The notes under the pieces were generated by a model. The model was not told the DNA's origin and ran no database searches. It worked only from the letters and a program-made list of their open reading frames with translations. A DNA stretch of 64,000 nucleotides from Saccharomycopsis fibuligera x Saccharomycopsis cf. fibuligera (Eukaryota > Ascomycota > Saccharomycetes > Ascoideales > Saccharomycopsidaceae), in contig CP012819.1 in assembly GCA_001936135.1 (NCBI GenBank), forward strand, positions 2,203,501 through 2,267,500, read 5' to 3'. Below are positions 40,011 through 51,057 of this stretch, piece by piece. The first letter of the stretch is position 1. Each line of letters begins with the position of its first letter. Position numbers and translations under genes: made by a program.

Positions 40011-43000
40011 GCTATAGTTTTCTTGTCTTGTTTTTTTACTATAGTAATAGTTGCTGGTATGCGAACCCACTATATTAAGTACTAAACATCAAGATCAGAA
40101 ACGACAATGTACTCTTTGAATTGACAAAGAATAGAACTTTTTTTTTTTTTTTTCAGTAGTGCTTGGATGAAAAATCAATCGAAAGAAGAATATTCCAAAT
40201 GGGCGAGTTAATAAACAGAAAAAAGGAAAAAAAAGAGCAGAAGAGAAAAAAAGATGCTAAAAAATAAAAGAGACAAAATAACAGATCGATTGATTTGTTT
40301 CAAACGCAATACACAATCGCAGGTTGCCTCCGAGAAAAACTTTTTTTTTCTTTTTTTTTTTTTTTTTTTTATTTTTCTCTTTGAATCAGTAAGCGCCTGT
40401 AAGCGCCTGTCTAAACTTTCTCTTGCACGTTCGATTACGCTGCTCGCTTTTTCTACCCAAAAGCAGCGGTGGGGAGATATATAAGAAATACTGCTGCTTA
40501 CGCTTATGTTTGTACAGATGGTATGGCATGTCTGGTGTGTGTTGTTTGCCCAAGGAGACCGTTTATAGTGGCCAATTTCACAATTTCATTTGAAGTTATG
40601 GAGAAGGTAATATTGCAATGGGCAGACATCGGGCTATCGTCATACGAAAATTTTTGGCGATTTTCATGGGAGCGCTTCAGGATCGAAAAGACACTATTAT
40701 TATTAGTATTTATTATGTCGATGGGACAGGCAGTTTAGTGATACGAAGATCAATTAGAAGCAGTGGTTCAGGCGGAGGACCGTGACAACGAAGTAAACTG
40801 TAGCACAGACGGCAGGACAAAAATACAAGCGCACAGGCTAACTGTGATTGTGTCTGGGCCCATTGATGGCCATGGCTGTAATCCACTAGTCATTAGCTGC
40901 CAAAAACCAATTAATGTGAACCAGCTACCGACCTAGCTACTGTTGGGGCACTGCTGCTGTCCTTGTGGATTCACCGGTTTCCCAGTGCGCAATTCAAACA
41001 CAGGCAACTAAAACAAACGAGCTACATTCAAGATACTGTAACAACTTCTACTCAAAGCGCCAGCCCACAGATGATACAGACAGACAGTGCGGTAGTCTAT
41101 CAACAGATCAACTTATCCTTTTTTTTTGTTTTTTTTTTTTTCCTGGTTTCTGTTATGCATTATTTACTTGTTTATTCGGGCATCTGTTTTTACTGATTCA
41201 CCCGGGAAGCTCAGACATGATACAATACGACCAAGGCACTACTACAGCGGCATCCTGCATGGTGCACTAGCGCCTAGTGGCTTCTTGTTATTTCTTTCGG
41301 GCTTACTTTTTTTTTTTTGCCAACCACAAAGCGCATTTGATTTCTTCATATGATGATGAGCCGTGCATGATGACTTGCAGCAAGCTCATCGTCATTTCCT
41401 CGAAGCACCATTTTGTTTTCTTGTTTATATCTCATGCATTGCGTTCCTGTGCGTCATGCAGGATACAGCATGCGAAAGATACCTGAGGTGTTTTTTTTGC
41501 TTTTATTTATGTTTGTTGCTGCAGATTCTCGTCTTTGGTTGCCGCAGCTAAAGGGCTGCCGATCGCAGTTTCCCCTTGTGGCGTGCAAGACCAATAGGGC
41601 GGCGTGCGCTGTCGTCCCAGTGCGTGACAAGCGTTCACTCCAGCAGTGTCCCGTAATATGCATCGGGTTTTGTGCCCACCACCGGCCTCTGCCACGTGTT
41701 ACATGGGCAAGCTCTAACTTAATGCCCAATGTGCTTTTTTTTTTTTTTTTTTTTTTGATCGTTCTTGAACGGGAAACAGTCACAGAGCTCCGTGTTAGAA
41801 TAAATAGCTATAGTGCCGTAAACTGTGTTGTGAAATCTTGTTTTTGTAGAAGCTCAGGGGCGTTGGTGGAGAATCATAGCAACTAAGCAGGTGAGCGGCT
41901 GCAAATAAACTTGAAATTTCAAATCCATAGCATAGCAAAAGACCTCTGGATAGCTCTAAACGAAACTATAGTAAGCAAAGATCATCTATCCCAGACGCGA
42001 CTTGCTATGTGTGCGAACATCAGGACGTAACAGATAAATGTGGAAAAGAAGCGCTGCAACCTCTCACCACACAATGTTAACGGCTTCAACCTCTCACCCG
42101 AGCTTCCTGCTAGGAGCTCTAAACGAAGAAAATAACAGCAGACTAGACCATATGGTGCATGGCCCGGTATAATTGAGTGTTTCAGACTATTTATAGTCGC
42201 TAGTTACTCATTCATATATTTGAAAGGTACTGGCCATCCTTCTCGCCGTACGGCCGTAGTAGCTCTCTATTTTATTACTACGTCCGGATTATTGTGCCCG
42301 ACTACGTGATCAGTAGCCAGTGTTCGGTAGGCTGGGTCTGCAACTTCCTGTTGCCACAAATGCGTCGCCCACAGTCTCTGCTTTCTAGGCTTCTTTCCAA
42401 CCGCCTGCAAACAATATCGCGTGGATTAATCTCGCCGCCTTTTTTTCTTTTTCTCCTTTTTTTCGTTATTATTGTTGTTGTTGTAGTTGTTGTCGTCGCT
42501 AGTGTTGTTTTTCTGTGTTTTTTATTATCTGCTCGCTATTATTTTCAGTTTGTGGTGCTGTGGGTGGCTCGTTACCTCCGGCGCCTAAACCCAATTTGAA
42601 GCGCAGCGTCTCGTTGTACTAAGCCCGTTCTGATGGAGCACACAACCCTGCAGTAAAACAGCGAGTGTTTTTTCATGAAAATACTCACCTGCCAATATTG
42701 GTACTCTGTTTGTCAGAAAATGGGGAAAAACCATTAAAAAAGAAAGCTTATGTCAAGTCTTTTAGCCTAATGTACCTCCTGTTCTTTTTTTGTTGTTGAA
42801 TAGTGTAGATTACTTTCTTTTTCGTGTGTCTGCCGTAGCGACACTTTCAAGTACCGAGGAGGCTCATAGGGCAACATTCATATTGCTGTATGTGCCTGTA
42901 TCTATCTGTAAGAGTATGTTCCTGTATGTGTACGTATATGTATCTCTACATGTATATACATGTCCCTGCTAGATTTCAAATTTAAGTTTTATTTGATGCG

Positions 43001-45864
43001 GTAAAAATCACTGATCGCCAAATCCCTTAATCCATTTTCGATCGTCTTACGTTAATTTCTTTTGAAGCATATTCAATTCGTCTTGTATTTTTTTTTTCTT
43101 CCTGTAATTCTTCGTAATTAATTTGAGCTGTCACTGCTGTAGAGTGCATTCATTTCCTACAATTACTTTGAACGCTTAGCTAGACACTTGGCTCATGAAC
43201 CAAGACACCAATAGCTACATGTTTTTTTCACCAACTTTCAACAAGATGCTTATCCCCAGCAACAAAACCTATGCCTCAAAGTTTGATTCGTAAACGTCTG
43301 TGGTTGCTGGAGCAAAAACACTTTGTAAGACATCAACTCTGACACACAAATCGGCTCTATAACTGAAAAAAGAAAAACATAAATCAAACCAAAACTCATT
43401 ATGTCTGATTAATCCTGTGCAGTGATCTGCCACCTGGCTAGCACGCATTCATTGGTCGCTATACTACTGCAAACAATCCGAATGTCTCAAGTTCAATTAT
43501 AAGCACGTAAGAACAATAATACTCTCTGAAAATGTTAATGGCTCTGGAAAAAATATATTAAACTCCCTTAATACCACTAGTTCCATTAAGTGATACCCAC
43601 CACAATGCTCCCATTTAAGGCTACTGCTATTATTTTGAAATTAGTACCATGGTCATCAATAGTAGTCTTGCTTGTCACTTGCAAACAAAACTAAAATGCA
43701 AATGCTCAAGTCATTCAAAAAAATGGTCTCGTTTTCTTGAGAATCCAGCGTTTCACCTGATTGAAAAGCTCGAAATGCACGGCAAACAAACCCCAATGTA
43801 AAAATCAAAATAAAAGATGTTTTTCTTTTGTGGTTTCCAAGCACGGAACACCAGCGAAGATCCATATTTCCTGACAATCATTAGCAATAGGCCGGCCCAG
43901 ATTGGTCCCTGGGTTGCAAAACTTAGCCTCATCGTAGATAAGTGTTTCTCATCTTTGTAAAGCTGTCTCATTGAACAATAATGCAACATTCGAAACACCG
44001 TGTATCGTAGTTAAGCACAGCATATTTGAAGAATAGTCCAAGCCCATTATAGGGCACTACCTAGCTGTTGTGCACATTTTCCCTTGCTGCCTGTCGCACA
44101 TCATATATGCTTATAGGCGCGTCTCATACGGCTTTCTTTAAGTTTGGCGATCTTGCTATACAATACTATCAAAGTGGGATATTCTTTGCTAACCAATTCA
44201 TAAAAAGTATACAACTTTTGACACCTTGACACACGCCCGTACAAAGTAAAAATATTGTTTTTGTGTTTCTTCCCAAATTAGAAACACTATTAAGCTTTTT
44301 TTTTTTGCAATATGAATCAATCACATATTAGCTTTTTTTTTTCTTTTATTTTTTCAAATATACATACATACATATATATCCTTGACAGCATAAAAAAGTT
44401 GAATTGTTACACCTTCAATAGTTCCCGTTTGCCCTGCCTCTTCCGGCTCGTAGGTCTACTGAGTATCTACAATCATGACAGCCGGAGGCCTAAATTAAAC
44501 CTAAACTTGTCAATTGCAGATTTACTTTTTACAGTTGAAACTTTCTGTTCATTTCTACTGCAGTCCATCAATGAATACGGTGACTAGTATCATCACTAGT
44601 GACATAATTCATACTAGCGTAACTAAAGAATTCTAGGCTTGGCGTATTCTTTCTGGGTTCACTCTAATGTAACAGATCTAGTTAATTAATTAATGAAGGT
44701 AAACAACCCTGGACAGATGTTAATGCTAGATGCCAATAAGGTCTCAAACCCAAGGTGTTTCTGATTTCCCGAACTCTCTATTTGACCATTCAATGCGGTA
44801 CTCTAACATATGGCTACTTTTGCTTGAATGACGTATAAGCCTATACACAGTATTCAATATGCTAAAAAAAATTAGCGATAGTTGAAACCTTAAAAGTAGG
44901 TTCAACTAAAGTACATCAGATGCAGAAAGCGAGAACCGCCACCTCCTTATGATAATCAACTTACATACACCCTTTTTTCTTTTATCCGTTCTATCTTTTT
45001 GGTTCATTTCAGCATTTGTGTTGTAGCACAACTTATAAATGCTGTTTGTTGCATCATCATAGGCATTGAGGTTACACACTTTCTTGAATGTTTCAAACTA
45101 AGAATTGGAGAATACGCTTGTAAGTATCCGGATTAATGAGGCCAATCAGCCGGCATTATTAACTAATTTTTGATTCATTTTATTTTTCTGCCTGTCTATC
45201 GAGAGGACCAGCATGAAGAAAAACGCCTGCCAAAATGCAGGCGTATGCAGGCTTTTAAATGTATTCTTGCCCAAATCTGATATGGGAGTTTAATCTTAAG
45301 ATTATCACATATCTTTTAACAAGATGAAAAACTGATAACAACCTCAAATATTTTGTTTCAAATTCCAAAAAACAACCTCCTAGTTGCCACAGTGTACAAC
45401 TTTTTATCAATACTGTTGCGGCTACTCGGCATACAGAGAAACTGTTTCTGTTTTTAAAACGAAAAGTCGTTGAAATTCATACTTTAGTAGACAGGCGTAT
45501 TACTTGTTATATCTTAAAAAATTTTCATTTTTTACGGATGTCTTTGTTGTGCTTTCTAATTGAGAAAAAAAGAGCTTTGGCACGGCTTTACTTTATTACA
45601 ATGGACAGATTTGCCACTATCTTTTTGCATCTCGTTTAAAAACTTTATGCACATTATACATAATAATTTGGCATAGAATTCACTCCGAGGAAGTACGTAA
45701 TTTCCGAGGATAAGAAGGCAATTTTGAAGCAAAATTAAATATTTAATTTACTTCTATAGTGGCAGCAGTACAATAAATCAATAAGAAATCTAGGAGGGGT
45801 TGTTGTATGAATTATGAGAACACCACCATGACCCCATAATATTTTCAACAAAATTGTTTCTGAC
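40011..45864. other. Long gene-free block upstream of PLC1
   Basis: About 5.85 kb with no frame longer than 157 codons. The longest frames run through T-homopolymers (40341-40371, 41104-41145, 41737-41756) and encode Phe runs. Visible items are: a TTG/TCG-rich tract near 42465-42510; TGTATGTG-type repeats at 42880-42962; and a 7-bp GC-rich hairpin CGCCTGC/GCAGGCG at 45224-45243. The 40.4-42.6 kb part is GC-richer than the rest. No tRNA, rRNA or transposon was recognised. It must contain the PLC1 promoter. A long regulatory region, noncoding RNA or centromere cannot be told apart by reading. Confidence 0.55.
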
Positions 45865-47055
45865 TCAAGCTAATGGCTTTGGAAGTTGTCTCTCGGCAGT
45901 TGATTTTTCAATTCTGTTTTCCTCGAGGTATCTCGAAAAAGTATTATAGCCCCAATTTGTCAGTGTGTAAAAGTGCTATCTTTGATACGGAGTCAATTCA
46001 AGTCCCTTTTCTAACCTATCATGCAAATCTGGATTTGAAGTAGCTGCTCTGCCAATAGCAATTAATGTCTTATCATTTGGATCTTCTACTGCTTCCACTA
46101 AAGCATCACGGCTAGCTTCAAAGCCTCCAGCTCTAATAACTATTCCATCCCAAATAAGTTTAACAAAACTATTAGATCCCACTACTTCTTCTTGTTTCAA
46201 ATCTTGTTCAACGTTTACTCTTGGCTCAACAATGCTCAAGTAAGCAAATCCGTTACCCACACCCGCGGCTTTAGATTCATTTGCTCTTTTTTGCATTTCT
46301 TGAATGATATAGCCATAAGTGACAACTGGGTGTGGATCGGCTTGAGCGCCTTCCATGCTTCCCATAGTGGCCCAAGGTGACAACCTGAAGCCAACTTTTT
46401 CGATTCCAACTCGAATAATCAACTCATCAACGACTTCCAAGAAGAAGCGGGCCCGGTTTTCAATGGATCCTCCGTACAGGTCGTTTCTTTTGTTTGTAAC
46501 AGCTTGGAAAAACTGGTCAAAAATATATCCATGTGCACCGTGAATTTCAACAAAATCAAAACCAGCTTTATTAATGGCATTCTCAGCAGCATTACTGAAT
46601 TTTTGTACAATGTCTTTGATCTCTTCAACGGTATAGCTGTTTAAGACTCCATTTCTTGTAACGTATTCCTCATCCTGAGTAAAGGAAACTGCTGGCATAC
46701 CTCTATCATAAAAGTTACCTAAATTCCAAAGTTGAACTGAAATGTATGATTTATTTTTGTGAACCCTATCAACAACTAATTTCCATGCTGCAAATTGTTG
46801 TTCTGTCCAAATACCAACAATATGGTCCCAGGGCTTTGACTCTTGAGATGCAGCGGTGGCTTCAGTGATAAGTAAACTTCCTGGTCGCTTGGAACGTTGG
46901 TCATAGTAATCGAGTTGTAAATCGCTGGGAATATAATCTTTGGTGGACCTAAGTCTTTCCATGGGTGGAAGGACAAGTCTGTTTTGCAAAGTAACGCCAT
47001 TGCTTAAAGTGACAGGTTTAAAAAGTTTTGTGTCTTCCAAAGGGACGATAGTCAT
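45865..47055 (-). pseudogene. OYE copy A, interrupted by an in-frame TAG
   Basis: An old-yellow-enzyme-type FMN flavoprotein (NAD(P)H-dependent enone reductase, TIM barrel). ATG at 47053-47055. The frame is read 359 codons to TAG (45976-45978). After it the same frame continues for 36 codons with the normal family ending (HFYTSTNWGYNT ... LPKPLA; the S after T is CTG-coded) to TGA at 45865-45867. Paralogues have Ser at the TAG site, so one base change (TCG to TAG) explains it. The barrel is otherwise intact: His172 and His175 in VEIHGAHGY, TNKRNDLYGGSIENRARF, IAIGRAATSNPDL. It is unusual in having PPMER where active copies have PPLTR (the FMN-contact Thr is Glu here) and in a shortened loop before the active site. 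It is either a recent pseudogene or a C-terminally truncated enzyme. Confidence 0.85.
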
Positions 47056-47850
47056 GATGATTATGCCTGTAAAAAATGCGGAGCCAAGATGTGTGGCTTC
47101 GAAAGAAGAATAGTGGATGAGAAAGAAATGAATTTCGGAATAATCAAAAGCTGATCCAACTCTTTAATTAAATAGTTGCTCTCTCAATTTGTAAAATATT
47201 AAATTTCCAATTCGTAGTATACATGTTTTATCAAAATCAATCACTTCGTCAGGGTCTCGGAGATATACGGACAATATTACCAAATGGGGAGCAATGCGCC
47301 GCAAGTCCTGCAGAGTTCATCTACGACTAGTGCACGTTTGCAAAATTATTGAAATAATACATTAGTAACAAATATATACTTTTTTATTTTTTTTATTTAA
47401 CAGTTTATTTATCTATTTATTTACTTGTGTTTTTTACAGCACATAAATCTTTGCTATGGTTTTTACACTCGGGTTTCCTGCTTTGCCCAATAAAGGAATA
47501 TAGGTCGGAAATACATTTCTAGCAGCCAATAATAGGCTCAATGGAAGAGAACAGTCGCTTTGTAAATTTTTGAGTGTGTGGAAAAGCCTTTTTGAAAACA
47601 TAAGTAGTCGAATACAAAGATGCATGTAAGTGCGTAACGGGTCAAAGGTTCACGGTAACAAAAGGTTTACAAAAAGTTGAAAAGATATTCTGAAAGTATC
47701 TCTTTGTAAGGCAACTAGAAGAAGATATACAGAATTCATTACAATTAAAGAAAAAAAAAAGTTTTTTGAATTGTATTTATTGAATCAAAAACAAAAAGCA
47801 ATGTCACTATTCAATACTTCTATCAATTTATTGAAGTAATAGTAGACTTC
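47056..47850. other. Spacer between OYE copies A and B
   Basis: About 795 bp, the promoter of copy A. A TTAGTAA at 47362-47368 matches the Yap1/Cap1 stress-factor site, about 310 bp upstream of the copy A ATG. T-rich and A-rich runs lie near 47385 and 47750. No gene seen. Confidence 0.55.
47362..47368. promoter_or_regulatory. Candidate Yap1/Cap1 site upstream of OYE copy A
   Basis: TTAGTAA, the half-palindromic AP-1-like site (TTAC/GTAA) used by Yap1/Cap1 in oxidative stress. OYE genes are known Cap1/Yap1 targets, but a 7-bp match can occur by chance. Confidence 0.35.
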
Positions 47851-49077
47851 TTATGCTAAAGGTTTAGGAATCTGCTTTTCAGCAACGTCTTTTTCATAAA
47901 GATTTCCTTCACCATATCTTCCATAGGTATTATAGTTCCAGTTATTGTTAACATAAAAGGTTGCTCTATCATAAGGAGTCAACTCCAAATTATTTTTCAA
48001 TCTGTAGTGCAAGTCTGGGTTGGATATATATTGTCTGCCTATTGCAATTAAAGTTCTGTCATCTTTAACTGTTTCAATCAATTTTTCTTTATCTTTTCCA
48101 TAGTTGCCTGCTTTAAGAATATACCCATCATAGATAAGCTCAATGAAATTATTGGATTCGTTAGTTTCTCCTTTGTCAGAATCAATAGCGCCATGAATAC
48201 GAGGCTCAATAAGACTCAAGTAAGCAAACCCATTACCTTTACCTTCTTCTCTAGCTTTGTTAACTCTTTTTTGCAATTCGTGAGCTACGTAGCCATAAGT
48301 GACTACTGGATGTGGATCTGCGGCAGCAGCTTCCATTCCATTATAAGTACTCCACGGAGACAACCTCAAAGCTGTTTTTTCAATTCCGATTCTTGAAATA
48401 ACTTCATCAGTAATTTCCAACACAAATCGTGCTCTATTCTCAATTGATCCACCATACTCGTCAGTTCTCTTGTTTGTTTTAGTTTGAAAAAACTCATCGA
48501 GCAAATATCCATTAGCCGCGTGTATTTCAACAACATCAAAGCCAGAGACTTCAACTGCTTTGGCAGCAAGCTCACCAAATTGTTTCACAATATCATGGAT
48601 TTCGTCAACAGAAAGGCCCTTAAGTGGCTTATTGTATTTGATGGCGTCCTGCCGTTTTTCTTCTTCCCCATAAGCACCGTCAGAAGGTCCTTTAAATGGA
48701 TATCCTTGTTCCGCTAAGACCTCAACTTGGCCAGCAGCACCTGAGTGAAATAATTGGAGTGCAAAAAAGGATTTGTTTGCATGAACTTTATCAACAATTT
48801 TCTTCCACGCAGCAGCTTGTCTATCGTTCCAGATTCCAGGGACGTATTTCCAAGCACCTGAGTCTGGGGTAATGGAAGTAGCTTCAGAAATTATCAAGGT
48901 GCCTGGTTCTTTGGAAACACTATCATAGTATTGCAATTGCAGATCGCTAGGAATGCTATCTATGGTAGCTCTATTTCTAGTTAAAGGTGGCAATACAAGC
49001 CTGTTTTGCAAGGTGATTTCGTTGGTGAGCTTGACAGGTTTGAAGAGATTTGTGTTTTCAAGAGATGTTACGGTCAT
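47851..49077 (-). CDS. OYE copy B, intact NADPH dehydrogenase
   Basis: 408-residue old yellow enzyme homologue with the full family layout. VLPPLTRNRA near the N-terminus carries the Thr that contacts FMN. VEIHAANGYLLDEFF holds the His186/Asn189 substrate-binding pair and the proton donor Tyr191. TNKRTDEYGGSIENRARF and IAIGRQYISNPDLHYRLK bind FMN phosphate. The HxxN pair is that of classical OYE1, unlike the other copies here, which have HxxH. It reduces activated C=C bonds with NADPH and is probably involved in stress or detoxification. ATG at 49075-49077. It is the most OYE1-like member of the array. Confidence 0.93.
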   Translation of the reverse strand: MTVTSLENTNLFKPVKLTNEITLQNRLVLPPLTRNRATIDSIPSDLQLQYYDSVSKEPGTLIISEATSITPDSGAWKYVPGIWNDRQAAAWKKIVDKVHANKSFFALQLFHSGAAGQVEVLAEQGYPFKGPSDGAYGEEEKRQDAIKYNKPLKGLSVDEIHDIVKQFGELAAKAVEVSGFDVVEIHAANGYLLDEFFQTKTNKRTDEYGGSIENRARFVLEITDEVISRIGIEKTALRLSPWSTYNGMEAAAADPHPVVTYGYVAHELQKRVNKAREEGKGNGFAYLSLIEPRIHGAIDSDKGETNESNNFIELIYDGYILKAGNYGKDKEKLIETVKDDRTLIAIGRQYISNPDLHYRLKNNLELTPYDRATFYVNNNWNYNTYGRYGEGNLYEKDVAEKQIPKPLA

Positions 49078-49699
49078 TTTTTCTTTATAAAGAGTTAACT
49101 TGATAAAACAATATAACGATTTTCACAAATGTAATAAATTTACAAAGTTGCGAATGTTTCTCTTTATATGTTGCTTTTTGATGTCTGTCACAGGTATATT
49201 TGTAATCTCAACAAATCCTGCTCAAAAGGGGGAAAACAACACGCTATGACGAATCCCAACAGTAGGAAAGTAAGTGCGGAACGCAAATGTCGGCGAACCT
49301 AATCTTAGTTTTGTGGGGGCACATAAAGACATTTGTATTAATAAGCAAAAGCTTCCTGAAAGTACTCTAAAATAAAACCAACATTCTGTAACAAGGGTAG
49401 AGCCCTATCTCTTCAAAGATTATAACAGCTCTCAAGACTGTACTATGTGAATGATGCCTCCCTATTACACATAGCTCGCTTTTTTGCAAGTCAAGAAGTT
49501 TCATGATAGGATCTTTTTGTACCTTACAAAACACTATGTTCTTTGGCACCACAGACATTTCAACTTTCACAGAAATACAAATCAGCAAAAAATATGTGTT
49601 ACAGTTTAGTTTAATTTTTGTCCGACTTACAAAGACAGCATCGTGCAGCAATACGGTGAAATGCATTGAAAGTTATGACAGACCTGCTCTGGATTTATA
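49078..49699. other. Spacer between OYE copy B and the OYE relic
   Basis: About 620 bp: promoter of copy B. Short frames on both strands lack motifs. The right end merges into the decayed 3' end of the relic. Confidence 0.5.
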
Positions 49700-50545
49700 A
49701 TCATCAGGCAGCTGATTTTCTGCTCTCCTTTCTCTATACAAATACCGCCAATGTATTCACCAGTTGAGTTATAGCCCCAGCTGGCGATTTTGTAGAAGAA
49801 TGATCATTCATATGGTGTTAATGTAAATTGCTCTTCAATATGTAGTGTATGCTAGGGTTGGAGGTGTACTTTCTGCTAATTGATATCAAAGTTATATGTT
49901 TTTCATTATAAATATTTTCGGCTAACAGATCTCTACTTTTGCAAAATTCCCTGCCTTGGCAATATTGCCATTTCAAATAAGATGCACAAGGCTGTTACTT
50001 CCTTTGATATCTTTTTCAGCGGCATCTTCAACACCCTTAACATGAGGCTCAATAACACTCAAATATGCAAATCCACTACCTTTGCCATTGATTTTATTAG
50101 GCCTTTTTCGTAGATCAAATATAATGTAGCTGTAAAAGTCTACGGGACATAGATCTGTTTAGGTCCCCTTCATAACATTAGCAGTGGTCCATAGCGATAA
50201 CCTAAATGCAACTTTTTTATTTATATTGAAACCAGACTCATTCACCGCCCTCTTCACAGTATTACCGTATTCCGGAATACATTTTTTGGTATTTTCAACA
50301 GTTACAATCAAGGGGTTGTTTAAATTCTCTTGAAAGGCTCACCTGCTTGGAATAAATAATTTACACTAGCTGCGGCTTCAAGGTTCCATAACTAGACATC
50401 AAAGTTCTTGTCAGTCCAGATCCCTGGCGCGCCATTGTATGCACCAGCTCAAGGTAATAAGTAATGTTTCTGACTCTTTGGAGCGGCGGTCGTAATAATC
50501 AAGCCGTAAATCACTTAGAAAATTAAAGTCGACCCGAAACTGTTT
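49700..50545 (-). pseudogene. OYE copy C, decayed relic
   Basis: Reading the minus strand gives scattered pieces of an OYE protein in the right order. These are: LSDLRLDYYDRRSKE with LLIT (N-terminal part); GAPGIWTDKNFDV, stop, LWNLEAAA; NNPLIVTVENTKKCIPEYG; VKRAVNESGFNI; KKVAFRLSLWTT; SGFAYLSVIEPHVKGVED; KGSNSLVHLI; GNIAKAGNF; and finally a SWGYNSTGEY tail. Several stops interrupt it. Internal deletions remove the stretch that should hold the active-site HxxH/N motif, and the first about 40 residues are missing or unrecognisable. It is a non-functional copy in the same orientation as the rest of the array. Exact ends are approximate. Confidence 0.9.
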
Positions 50546-51057
50546 ATGCTTAAACAATGATAATCAAGAGAAAGCTGTCAATTATGTGTGGTTATTAAGT
50601 TGTCTATTTTTTATTTTATTTTATTATTTATTTTTATTTTTTTTTTTTTTTTTTTTACCTAATGGCAGCCATTTGTTTTGTTGAAAGCACTTCAAATACT
50701 GTCAATCCACCGGTATTCAATCATAAGAAAGGGTCATATCAAGACCCCTTTTCTAATCCGGAATTACTACCGTAAGTGACGTACAAAGATGCGCGTATGT
50801 CTATTGGAACCAAACCATTGCTCGTGAGGCAAGTTTACTATGTATAATGCCCAGATTTTGGGCATCAGCGCCCCTGTAACCCTGTATTTGCTTTACTGAT
50901 AGCATCACACTATTCCCCACTCATAAGAATGAAGTTCAATTTAATAATTGGTTCACATGAACGGAAGTCTATAAAGGTTGCATTATTTTACGATATACCA
51001 CAAGTTCAATCAGTATATTGAAGTTACGGGAACATAGATGATCTTTTTAAAAATACT
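50546..51057. other. Spacer between the OYE relic and copy D
   Basis: About 510 bp with a T-rich run near 50640-50656. It contains whatever is left of the relic's promoter and the trailer of copy D. No gene seen. Confidence 0.5.

Noticed and set aside
40011-40070. N-terminal extension of PLC1 to a GTG
   Set aside because: No ATG in the extension and the frame is closed by TGA at 40089-40091; the ATG at 40008-40010 is sufficient.
41413-41886. Plus-strand frame of 157 codons in the gene-free block
   Set aside because: It runs through a T homopolymer giving a Phe run, has no domain, and overlaps other frames of similar length.
42294-42599. Plus-strand frame with a Val-rich hydrophobic run
   Set aside because: The run comes from a GTT/GTC repeat tract; there is no signal peptide context and no family match.
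43656-43998. Two overlapping minus-strand frames that look slightly protein-like
   Set aside because: I could not join them into a recognisable protein, and no splice signals or homologous motif are visible.
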